Source: Thauera aminoaromatica S2 (GTDB lineage: Bacteria > Pseudomonadota > Gammaproteobacteria > Burkholderiales > Rhodocyclaceae). Taken from it: a stretch of 32,248 nt of DNA. Under the pieces are notes generated by a model. It was not told where the DNA came from. It was given only the letters and a program-made list of their open reading frames with translations, and ran no database searches. The stretch lies in the NCBI RefSeq assembly GCF_000310185.1, contig NZ_AMXD01000031.1:1-32248 (forward strand). The letters are read 5' to 3'. Positions 7,270 through 13,285 of the stretch are shown piece by piece. Made by a program: the position numbers and the translations under genes. Position 1 is the stretch's first letter. Every line of letters starts with the position of its first letter.

Positions 7270-7620
7270 CTAATCTGCCGAGCGTAAGGTGTTCTCGTCG
7301 TTCACCCAGGCAAAGATGATGATTCTGGTCTTGGAGTCGAAGCGAAAGAACAACCGAAAGCGCCGGCCGATCTTGGCGCGGCGCCAGTGCCTGAACCCCG
7401 GCCCCATGGTATTGCCTTGTCGGTATTCTTCCCTGTTCGGATCGCCTGGAACGGTCTCGAAGATCAAATTCGCCAGCGCGGCAAACAGCTTGGTGTTTGC
7501 GTTGGATTCGTAGCGCTCTGGATCCTGCGCCCGCACGCGCGCGGCAGCGGCATCCAGTTTCTGGAGCTGCGCGATCAGGCAATCGTGGAAGAGCAGATTC
7601 CATCCGTGACGCTGGATCAC
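7270..7620 (-). CDS. yhaV: YhaV-family ribonuclease toxin, C-terminally truncated
   Basis: The 116-residue product matches the YhaV family through most of its length: NGW-like N-terminus (HGWNLLFHDCLIAQL), ATKLF-like helix (NTKLFAALANLIFE), FRHWRRAKIGRRFRLFFRF and IIFAWVNDENTLR. YhaV is a RelE-superfamily mRNA endonuclease paired with PrlF. E. coli YhaV has 154 residues and continues after NDENTLR for about 35 more with a conserved DAY-F-KML-type helix. Here a TAG follows NDENTLRSAD, exactly where a repeat mosaic begins, and no continuation is visible in other frames. The start is GTG at 7620, overlapping prlF as GTGA. The toxin may be inactive. Confidence 0.85.
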   Translation of the reverse strand: MIQRHGWNLLFHDCLIAQLQKLDAAAARVRAQDPERYESNANTKLFAALANLIFETVPGDPNREEYRQGNTMGPGFRHWRRAKIGRRFRLFFRFDSKTRIIIFAWVNDENTLRSAD

Positions 7621-7937
7621 AGCGCGACGTCGCCTTCGATGTCTTCGCGCAGATCCACGTGTTTGCCGAGCGCAGCGAGCATCGAGCGCGTCAGATCGTC
7701 GGGTAGCATCGTGATGTGCCGGCCGGAACGGATATCTTTTTCGAGAATAGCGAGGAAGCTGCCGATTGCGGGATCCTCGTGCGCGATTTCGGTTGCGCGC
7801 GTCACGATCACTCGGTCGCCGGTGAGGTCGAAGGCGACCTTGCCTCCAACATCCACCCCCAGGGCCTGACGAATGGACTTGGGTAGCGTGATCTGACCTT
7901 TGGATGTGATGGTTGCGACTTCGTGAATTGCCGGCAT
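7617..7937 (-). CDS. prlF: PrlF antitoxin, AbrB-type
   Basis: This 106-residue protein begins with an AbrB/SpoVT fold (ATITSKGQITLPKSIRQALG, then GGKVAFDLTGDRVIVTRA). It continues with a PrlF-type C-terminal helical region (DPAIGSFLAILEKDI, then DDLTRSMLAAL). PrlF (SohA) binds and inhibits YhaV and represses its own operon. The ATG at 7937 has a GGAGG site 7 nt upstream. It overlaps the toxin gene by 4 nt and appears intact, although its partner is shortened. Confidence 0.92.
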   Translation of the reverse strand: MPAIHEVATITSKGQITLPKSIRQALGVDVGGKVAFDLTGDRVIVTRATEIAHEDPAIGSFLAILEKDIRSGRHITMLPDDLTRSMLAALGKHVDLREDIEGDVAL

Positions 7938-7969
7938 GGTGAGCCTCCGGGGAATCGATATTGAGGCTG

Positions 7970-7998
7970 AAAGTAAGGAACGATCCTTACTTTGTCAA
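7970..7998 (-). promoter_or_regulatory. prlF-yhaV promoter and palindromic operator
   Basis: On the minus strand a consensus TTGACA (7993-7998) and a weak TACTTT (7970-7975) are 17 nt apart. A perfect inverted repeat, AAAGTAAGGA, four bases, TCCTTACTTT (7970-7993), covers the spacer and the -10, as expected for autorepression by PrlF. Confidence 0.7.
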
Positions 7999-8022
7999 GT
8001 GGCGGAAATAAAGGGGACCCCT

Positions 8023-8048
8023 AGGGTCAGGTCTTTCATTTGCTCATT
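8023..8048 (+). repeat. Left terminal repeat of the RAYT element
   Basis: This is identical over 26 bp to 6693-6718 and inverted relative to 9022-9047. It lies about 100 nt before the transposase start. Confidence 0.85.
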
Positions 8049-8087
8049 CACCCGCCCCCGCCGTGGACGCGAGCTCTTGCTTTGGTC

Positions 8088-8117
8088 TTGCCTTCCGGAT
8101 TATCTATTCGGGATAAT
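8088..8117 (+). promoter_or_regulatory. Candidate promoter of the RAYT transposase
   Basis: TTGCCT (8088-8093) and GATAAT (8112-8117) are separated by 18 nt, about 30 nt before the transposase ATG. An ATTATC/GATAAT inverted repeat overlaps the -10. Confidence 0.5.
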
Positions 8118-8146
8118 TCGCACTGTTCCTGCCCTGGGAGAGGATC

Positions 8147-9034
8147 ATGGCGCGGCCGTTGCGAATCGAGCTTGCCGGAGGGGTGTACCACCTGACTTCG
8201 CGGGGTGACCGTCGCGAGCCGATCTATGCCGACGATGCCGATCGCCTGTTGTGGCTCGATGTCTTCGGCGAGGTGTGCGACCGCTTCAACTGGCGTTGTC
8301 ACGCGTGGTGCCAGATGGGCAATCACTATCATCTGGTCGTGGAGACGGCCGAGGCGAACCTCTCCCGTGGCATGAGGCAGCTGAACGGGGTGTACACCCA
8401 GGCCGTGAATCGACGCCACGGTCGCATCGGCCACGTCTTCCAGGGGCGCTACAAGGCGATCCTGGTCGAGGCCGACGCCTACCTCGTCGAGCTGTCCCGC
8501 TATGTGGTGCTCAATCCCGTGCGCGCGGGCCTCTGCGGCGATGCGCGCGAGTGGCCCTGGAGCAGCCATCGCGCGCTCATGGGGCTGGCCGATCCGCCCC
8601 CTTGGCTGGCGACGGACTGGGTGCTGGGCCAGTTCGGGACGGAGCGCACGGCCGCCGTGCGTCGATATGAAGATTTCGTCCGCGCGGGCGTCGGCCTGCC
8701 GCCGATCTGGGACCGTCTCAACGCGCAGATCTACCTGGGCAGCCAGGCCTTCGCCGACGAGATGGCGCGCACGGTGCCGGACGACGGGCGCCTGAACGAA
8801 GTGCCGCGGCTGCAGCGCCGCCCGCAGGGCGCGTCCTTGCAGGCGTACTCGGAAGGCTGTCCGTCGCGGGATGCCGCGATCGCCGAGGCCGCCGCCTCCG
8901 GCGCCTTCACCCTCGCGCAACTCGCCGAATTCTTCGGCCTCCACTACAGTTCGATCAGCCGGATCGTCGCCAAGGGCCGGAAGGCGCGCCAGCCTCCCGG
9001 CGCCGGGCGAGCAAGCGAGCAAACGAGTAAATGA
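8147..9034 (+). CDS. REP-associated tyrosine transposase (RAYT, Y1/HUH family)
   Basis: This 295-residue protein has a Y1-transposase domain: start MARPLRIELAGGVYHLTSRG, the HUH metal site His60-Tyr61-His62 (MGNHYHLVVE), the GHVFQGRYKAILVE segment, and the catalytic Tyr119 in RYVVLNPVRAG. A C-terminal helix-turn-helix (residues 253-276, FTLAQLAEFFGLHYSSISRI) is typical of one RAYT branch. These enzymes nick and rejoin single-stranded DNA at palindromic ends. All catalytic residues are present. A GAGAGG site precedes the ATG. The stop TGA lies inside the right terminal repeat and overlaps the ATG of ampD (ATGA). Its own flanking repeats differ from the REP family found elsewhere in the window. 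Confidence 0.93.
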   Translation: MARPLRIELAGGVYHLTSRGDRREPIYADDADRLLWLDVFGEVCDRFNWRCHAWCQMGNHYHLVVETAEANLSRGMRQLNGVYTQAVNRRHGRIGHVFQGRYKAILVEADAYLVELSRYVVLNPVRAGLCGDAREWPWSSHRALMGLADPPPWLATDWVLGQFGTERTAAVRRYEDFVRAGVGLPPIWDRLNAQIYLGSQAFADEMARTVPDDGRLNEVPRLQRRPQGASLQAYSEGCPSRDAAIAEAAASGAFTLAQLAEFFGLHYSSISRIVAKGRKARQPPGAGRASEQTSK

Positions 9035-9047
9035 AAGACCTGACCCC
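9022..9047 (-). repeat. Right terminal repeat of the RAYT element, overlapping the ampD start
   Basis: This is the inverted copy of 8023-8048 with three mismatches. Its ATGAAAGACCTGACCCC core contains both the transposase stop (TGA 9032-9034) and the first codons of ampD (ATG 9031). Confidence 0.85.
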
Positions 9048-9558
9048 ACTGTGTTCCAACCACGACGAGCGCCCGCCCGGCGCCCTCGTCCGCCTGATCG
9101 TCATCCACGCCATCAGCCTCCCCCCCGACCAATTCGGCGGCCCCGGAGTCGAGCAACTGTTCACCAACACCCTGGATCCGCAAGCCCACCCCTACTACGC
9201 GACCATCCACCACCTGCGCGTGTCGGCGCACTACTTCATCCGTCGCGACGGACAGACGCTGTGCTTCGTCGACCCCGATCGCCGCGCCTGGCATGCCGGG
9301 GTGTCGTGCTGGAACGGGCGCGAGCGCTGCAACGACTTCTCCATCGGCATCGAGCTCGAGGGTTGCGACACGATGCCTTTCGAGCCCGCGCAGTACGAGC
9401 GTCTGGCGGCGCTGATCGTCGCGCTGGAGCGGCGCTATCCGATCGAGGCGGTGGTGGGACACTCCGACATCGCGCCCGGTCGCAAGACCGATCCGGGGCC
9501 TTTTTTCGACTGGAAGCGCCTTGATGCGTTGCGCGAACAGCGCCGCGCAAGCTGCTGA
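9031..9558 (+). CDS. ampD: N-acetyl-anhydromuramyl-L-alanine amidase AmpD, start remodelled by transposon
   Basis: This 175-residue cytoplasmic zinc amidase removes the stem peptide from 1,6-anhydro-muropeptides in cell-wall recycling. The zinc ligands are His26 (VIHAISLPP), His144 (GHSDIAPG) and Asp154 (KTDPGP); Glu108 and Lys152 correspond to the catalytic pair. The AmpD hallmarks PPDQFGG, WHAGVS and RCNDFSIGIELEG are intact. The N-terminus is unusual: AmpD proteins normally have about 15 residues before the NCDERP-like motif, whereas here residues 1-6 (MKDLTP) come from the transposon repeat and the motif is SNHDERP. The ATG overlaps the transposase stop. Function is probably kept, but expression may depend on the transposon. 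A loss of AmpD would derepress AmpC-type beta-lactamase where AmpR exists. Confidence 0.92.
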   Translation: MKDLTPLCSNHDERPPGALVRLIVIHAISLPPDQFGGPGVEQLFTNTLDPQAHPYYATIHHLRVSAHYFIRRDGQTLCFVDPDRRAWHAGVSCWNGRERCNDFSIGIELEGCDTMPFEPAQYERLAALIVALERRYPIEAVVGHSDIAPGRKTDPGPFFDWKRLDALREQRRASC

Positions 9559-9618
9559 TCGGTTGAAACTTCCCGCAAATTCAAGTGTTTCTTGCTGTTG
9601 CCCGGGGGGCGTCAGGTT

Positions 9619-9647
9619 TTGACAATAAACCTGTGAGCGAATACAAT
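9619..9647 (+). promoter_or_regulatory. Near-consensus sigma-70 promoter
   Basis: TTGACA (9619-9624), a 17-nt spacer and TACAAT (9642-9647) match the consensus at 11 of 12 positions. It is the strongest promoter in the window. The expected start is near 9654, some 260 nt before the next gene. Confidence 0.85.
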
Positions 9648-9654
9648 CCGCTCC

Positions 9655-9916
9655 CTGTTGCATTGCAACATTCCTAATCCGATCTCGGTGCGGCGCCTCC
9701 TGGAAGGGAGACGCAGTTTCATGGACGCACGCACCGCGGGGCCCGTCGTCTGGTTGCGGCGATGGGTCTTAACACCTACTGGCGACCGAGTACTCCTGCC
9801 CGTCGTGCCGGCCAACCCGCCGAGCGACGCGGATGCTGCCCGACAGGGCGGCACCGGGCGGCCCCCACCACAGGGCTCTTCCACGGCAGGACTCAGGCCA
9901 CAGCATGGAGGACACC
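9655..9916 (+). promoter_or_regulatory. Long structured 5' leader of the lytic transglycosylase gene
   Basis: The 262-nt transcribed leader can form a chain of helices. They are TGTTGC/GCAACA at the 5' end (9656-9670); CGGTGCG/CGCACCG (9686-9736) enclosing CTCC/GGAG; CCCGTCG/CGATGGG with one wobble (9742-9766); and GCTGCCC/GGGCGGC with a GACA loop (9835-9852). GTGCCG (9805-9810) can also pair with CGGCAC (9849-9854), which would break the last helix. It matches no riboswitch consensus I recognise. An open frame crosses it but shows no protein-like features. This could be a cis-regulatory RNA or a separate small RNA. Confidence 0.5.
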
Positions 9917-10831
9917 ATGAAACACGCAACTCGATTCAAGGCGCTCGCGCGTCAGGCGGGCGGCGCTGCGCGCAGTCTGGCGCACGGTGCAGTTCTTTCC
10001 GTTGGTCTCATGGGCATGAGCTGGCTCGGCACGCAAGGGGCGGGTGCGGCGGATGTGCGCTACGGCGACGTCCTCGGCCTGCAGGCCGAACCGACCGCTT
10101 CCGAACTGGCCATGGCCTCGGTGCTGTCCTTTGCCCCCCGCCGGGGCGAGATGGGCGCTTCGGCTCCCTCCTTCGCGGCCTCGATTCCGTCCCTCGCCGC
10201 CTCCACCCGCTTGCACGAGAGCTTGCCGGTGGCCGCGCCGGGGCTGATCGAGCGCAAGGCCGCGCGCGCCGTGGCGGAGCCGATCCCGCCGGTCTTCCAC
10301 CAGCCTGCGCTGCGCGACATCGCGGCGCTGGTCGACAACCCATTCGAGGACGAGGGCGCGCTCTCGGACGAGATGGAGCGTGTGCGCGACTGGATCGCCG
10401 ACACCTACCAGGTTTCCGAGGAGACGATCGAGCCCGCGCTGGCCGCGGCCGAGACGCACGCCGAGGAACTCGGTTTCGACCCCCTGCTGATCGTCGCGAT
10501 CATGGCGGTGGAGTCGAGCTTCAACCATCGCGCGGTCAGCAACATGGGCGCGCTCGGGTTGATGCAGGTGATTCCGCGCTATCACAAGGACAAGATCGGT
10601 CCCAATCGCGGCCGCAACGTCCTGTTCGATCCCGAGGTCAATGTCCGCGTCGGCACCCTGGTGCTGCACGAGGGGCTGCAGCGCTACGGCAGCATGCAGC
10701 GCGCGCTGCAGTACTACAACGGTGCGCTCAACGACCCGAAGGCACGCTACACGCGCAAGGTCATGGCGCTGAAGAAGCGCCTGATGCTGATCGCCGGCCG
10801 CGATCGTTCCAGCGCGGAGCAGGCGAGCTGA
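9917..10831 (+). CDS. Lytic transglycosylase, SLT domain
   Basis: This 304-residue exported protein has an N-terminal hydrophobic segment (about residues 22-45, ending GAGAAD), a variable linker, and a C-terminal SLT domain of about 110 residues. Glu199 in MAVESSFN is the catalytic acid; NMGALGLMQVIP and LQYYNGALNDPKARYTRKV complete the lysozyme-like motifs. It cleaves peptidoglycan glycan strands to 1,6-anhydro-muropeptides, which are AmpD's substrates after import, so its position after ampD makes sense. The ATG at 9917 has GGAGG 5 nt upstream; starts further upstream would extend into the leader without signal-peptide character. Confidence 0.9.
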   Translation: MKHATRFKALARQAGGAARSLAHGAVLSVGLMGMSWLGTQGAGAADVRYGDVLGLQAEPTASELAMASVLSFAPRRGEMGASAPSFAASIPSLAASTRLHESLPVAAPGLIERKAARAVAEPIPPVFHQPALRDIAALVDNPFEDEGALSDEMERVRDWIADTYQVSEETIEPALAAAETHAEELGFDPLLIVAIMAVESSFNHRAVSNMGALGLMQVIPRYHKDKIGPNRGRNVLFDPEVNVRVGTLVLHEGLQRYGSMQRALQYYNGALNDPKARYTRKVMALKKRLMLIAGRDRSSAEQAS

Positions 10832-10874
10832 GTTCCTGCGCCCTGCAAGCGCGCGGGCGGGGCGTCGGACGGGG

Positions 10875-11090
10875 GATCGCGACTTGCGTCGATCCTACGC
10901 CGCGCCCGGCGGGGGATCGCGACTTGCGTCGCTCCTACATCGCAGGCGGGGGGGATCGCGACTTGCGTCGCTCCTACATCGCAGCCGGGGCGGTTCATCG
11001 CAGCCGGGGCGGTTTCGAGGGCGTGGGGCGTTGCTGCATCCTACGCCGGGGCTCTGCGGGTCTTGCCGTAGGAGCGACGCAAGTCGCGAT
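10875..11090. repeat. REP-like cluster 2: three direct copies and one inverted
   Basis: Copies lie at 10875-10898, 10915-10938 and 10954-10977 (same orientation, 39-40-bp period, CTAC tails) and at 11068-11090 (inverted). The first has a GATCC variation in one arm. Between the third and fourth copies is a short tandem ATCGCAGCCGGGGCGGTT. The cluster sits between the convergent lytic transglycosylase and aminotransferase genes and fills most of the roughly 330-nt gap. Confidence 0.85.
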
Positions 11091-11162
11091 TCGGGCGCCG
11101 ATCGAAGTTTGGCGCCGGTCGCAGGCGCCGACCGCCCACCCCTCGGGCGAGCGGCCTCCGGC

Positions 11163-12365
11163 TCAGCTTCCCAGTCCTAGTCGGCGGATCCGCTCCGCAG
11201 CCTCCAGCAGTCGCGCGCCGTGCGTGGTGTACGCGATGCGCAGGTGGCGGCGGGGCAGGTGGTGGCCGAAATCCAGGCCGGGCGTCGCGGCCACGCCCGC
11301 TTCCTCGATCATCCGGCGCGCGAGCGCTTCCGAGTCGTCGGCGAGCGCCGACACGTCCGCATACACGTAGAACGCCCCCTGCGGCTCCGCGGCGATGCCG
11401 AAGCCGAGCGCGCGCAGCGCCGGCAGCAGCACGTCGCGGCGCTGGGCAAACTCGTGGCGGCGCTCCTCCAGGATCGCGATCGTCGCCGGCGCGAAGGCCG
11501 CGAGCGCGGCGTGCTGCGCCGGCGTCGACGGCGAGATGAAGAAGTGCTGGGCGAGCTTCTCGAGCTCGCGCACGAAGCCCGCCGGCGCCACCAGCCAGCC
11601 GAGCCGCCAGCCGGTCATGCCGAAATACTTCGAGAAGCTGTTCACCACGAAGACGTCGTCGGCCGCGTTCAGCACCGGATCGCCAAGTGCGCTGGCCGAT
11701 TCCACGCCGTAGGTCAGCCCCTGGTAGATCTCGTCGACCAGCAGCACGCCGCCACGCGCGCGGGTGCGCCGGTGCAGCGCGGCGATCTCCGCGACCGACA
11801 GCAGCGTGCCGGTGGGGTTGGACGGTGTCGCCACCATCAGCCCGCGGGTGCGCTCGCCCCAGGCGGCGTCGACCTGTTCGGGGCGGGGCTGGTAGCGGCT
11901 CGCGGCATCGACCGCGAGCGCGCGCGCGACCCCTTCGAAGGCGCGGATCAGGTGACGGTTGGAGGGATAGCCGGGGTCGGGCAGCAGCCACTCGTCGCCC
12001 GGATCGGTGGTGGCGGCGAGCGCCAGCATCAGCGCGCCCGAGGCGCCGGCGGTGACGACGATGCGCTCGGGCGCGACGTCGGCGCCGAAGCGGTCGTGAT
12101 AGAAGCGCGCGATCGCCTCGCGCAGCGCCGGCAGGCCGAGCGCCGGGGTGTAATGCACGTCGCCGCCGGCGAGGAAGCGGGTGGCGGCCTCGACCACCGG
12201 CGCCGGGGTGCCGAAGTCGGGCTCGCCGACCTCCATGTGGATGATGTCGCGCCCCTGCGCCTCGAGTTCGCGCGCGCGGCGCAGCAGTTCCATGACGTGG
12301 AAGGGCTGGATGTCGGCAGCGCGTTGCGAGAGCAGCGTAGAGCGGAAAGTCGGGGAAGCGGTCAT
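11163..12365 (-). CDS. PLP-dependent class I/II aminotransferase
   Basis: This 400-residue fold-type I aminotransferase has all landmarks: MEVGEPDFGTP near residue 45, YTPALGLPALREAIA, the cofactor loop TAGASGAL, PSNPTGTL near 181, DEIYQGLTY near 211, and the Schiff-base Lys246 in SFSKYFGMTGWRLGW. A late RIAYT motif supplies the carboxylate-binding Arg. It probably transfers amino groups between an amino acid and 2-oxoglutarate or pyruvate; the substrate is not readable. The ATG at 12365 overlaps the upstream nucleotidyltransferase stop as ATGA, so the two are translationally coupled, an unusual partnership for this enzyme. Confidence 0.92.
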   Translation of the reverse strand: MTASPTFRSTLLSQRAADIQPFHVMELLRRARELEAQGRDIIHMEVGEPDFGTPAPVVEAATRFLAGGDVHYTPALGLPALREAIARFYHDRFGADVAPERIVVTAGASGALMLALAATTDPGDEWLLPDPGYPSNRHLIRAFEGVARALAVDAASRYQPRPEQVDAAWGERTRGLMVATPSNPTGTLLSVAEIAALHRRTRARGGVLLVDEIYQGLTYGVESASALGDPVLNAADDVFVVNSFSKYFGMTGWRLGWLVAPAGFVRELEKLAQHFFISPSTPAQHAALAAFAPATIAILEERRHEFAQRRDVLLPALRALGFGIAAEPQGAFYVYADVSALADDSEALARRMIEEAGVAATPGLDFGHHLPRRHLRIAYTTHGARLLEAAERIRRLGLGS

Positions 12366-12877
12366 TTCGAGTCCGGGGGGCGGTGTGCCTGCGCTGCACG
12401 CAGGGCGTCGCGCAGTTGTCGCAAGCGTTTGCGGTCGGGTAGATCGGTATCGCGCGAGGTCTGTTTCGTCATCAGCATGCCGTCGATATCGAGGGTGCGG
12501 ATCGGGACGCCTTCGAAGACCACCGTCTGGAGGTGTGGGCGAAGCGCTTCGAAGGTGTGGCCCGCCGCGACGAACAGGAGATCGATGCTGATTTCGCCGT
12601 CCGCAGCGGTCGAAAAGCCCTGATCCAGCCACTCCTGCCTGAGCTCTCGCAAGACCTCGCGGCTTTCCGGGATCGTCGCCAGTGCGGCCAGCAAGCGCTT
12701 GTTGTTCTCGGCCGCGACGGGCAGGAAAAGGTCGATGTCCTTCGTCGCACGCGGAAAGCCGTGCAGGGCCATCGCGATTCCGCCGATCACCGCATACTCG
12801 ACGCCGTGTTCCTGCAGGGCTCGTGCGACTCGCCGGACGTCGCTGGTCCGTGGAGCCCGTCTCCTTTCAGTGCTCAT
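12362..12877 (-). CDS. Nucleotidyltransferase-fold protein (DUF6036/AbiEii-like)
   Basis: The 171-residue product has the minimal nucleotidyltransferase signature: VIGGIAMALHG (Gly32-Gly33) followed by RATKDIDLFL, with Asp47 and Asp49 as the metal pair, and a later acidic position in EISIDLLF. This resembles DUF6036/AbiEii-type proteins, some of which are toxins that modify RNA or proteins. A role as toxin is inference. The ATG at 12877 (MSTERRR) was chosen since the frame upstream overlaps another gene without conserved sequence. It overlaps the 98-aa gene by 11 nt upstream and the aminotransferase by 4 nt downstream. Confidence 0.8.
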   Translation of the reverse strand: MSTERRRAPRTSDVRRVARALQEHGVEYAVIGGIAMALHGFPRATKDIDLFLPVAAENNKRLLAALATIPESREVLRELRQEWLDQGFSTAADGEISIDLLFVAAGHTFEALRPHLQTVVFEGVPIRTLDIDGMLMTKQTSRDTDLPDRKRLRQLRDALRAAQAHRPPDSK

Positions 12878-13163
12878 CACGACGCCGGTCGAGCGCAAGT
12901 CGAAGCGCGCGATCGAGTTCGCGCGCCTCGTCGAAGCGCTGCTTTTCTTCGCGGCTGGTGAAGTGGCGCGCCCTCGCCCGGCCGGCGTCGATATCGAAAT
13001 CGAGCGCGGGGCCGGCAAGCTGCTGGAGCGGGTCGAGGGCCTGCCTGAGCCAGGCGCTGAAGGCAGCGACCGACATGCCCTGAACACGGATTGCCTGCAT
13101 CAGCTCCTGCTCGCGCTGGTGATGCGACATCGACTCCAGGTCGGCAAAGTGTCGAACCGTCAT
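12867..13163 (-). CDS. Small hypothetical protein upstream of the nucleotidyltransferase
   Basis: I do not recognise this 98-residue protein. It is mainly helical and charged. It starts MTVRHFADLESMSHHQREQ and ends in a basic/acidic helix (REEKQRFDEARELDRAL, then LDRRRDEH), with no cysteines, membrane segments or signal peptide. It is the first gene of a minus-strand set and overlaps the nucleotidyltransferase by 11 nt. The size, charge and order suggest an antitoxin or adaptor for the nucleotidyltransferase, but this is inference from context. The ribosome-binding site (AGGGAA) is weak. The coding call rests on the overlaps and the protein-like composition. Confidence 0.62.
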   Translation of the reverse strand: MTVRHFADLESMSHHQREQELMQAIRVQGMSVAAFSAWLRQALDPLQQLAGPALDFDIDAGRARARHFTSREEKQRFDEARELDRALRLALDRRRDEH

Positions 13164-13238
13164 GATCGTTTTCCCTGGCCTCGGGAGCAGCTAGTCTAGC
13201 CTGTCCCCCCAGCCGCTTCAATTTCGGGCTTGAAAAAG

Positions 13239-13265
13239 AAAAAGCGCCGGACTGCGGCGCTTTTT
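13239..13265 (-). terminator. Intrinsic terminator of pckG
   Basis: A perfect 11-bp stem AAAAAGCGCCG/CGGCGCTTTTT has a 5-nt loop. On the minus strand it is followed by TTTTTCTTTTTC, about 20 nt after the pckG stop. It also separates pckG from the minus-strand set that starts at 13163. Confidence 0.92.
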
Positions 13266-13285
13266 CGGAGCGGGCAAGCTCAGGC

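Larger units (their letters stand above)
8012..9047 (+). mobile_element. RAYT transposon with inverted terminal repeats
   Basis: One transposase gene is bounded by a terminal repeat at 8023-8048 and its inverted copy at 9022-9047. The two agree at 23 of 26 positions, with a 16-bp identical core (GGGTCAGGTCTTTCAT in plus orientation on the left). An AGGGG-A-CCCCT palindrome (8012-8022) sits just outside the left repeat. No clear target duplication is seen. The right repeat contains the transposase stop and the start codon of ampD. Confidence 0.8.

Noticed and set aside
6647-7603. A 318-codon minus-strand open frame through the repeat mosaic and yhaV.
   Set aside because: It runs through both hairpins and the terminal repeat and conflicts with yhaV in another frame; its sequence is translated repeat.
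9655-9916. The leader as 6S RNA, 4.5S RNA, RNase P RNA, or a cobalamin, TPP, fluoride, Moco, c-di-GMP or ydaO riboswitch.
   Set aside because: None of the conserved sequence boxes of these RNAs that I know could be found.
9658-11370. A 570-codon plus-strand open frame across the leader, the lytic transglycosylase gene and REP cluster 2.
   Set aside because: It has the low-complexity Arg/Ala/Gly composition of an off-frame read in GC-rich DNA and overlaps a gene with clear catalytic motifs in another frame.
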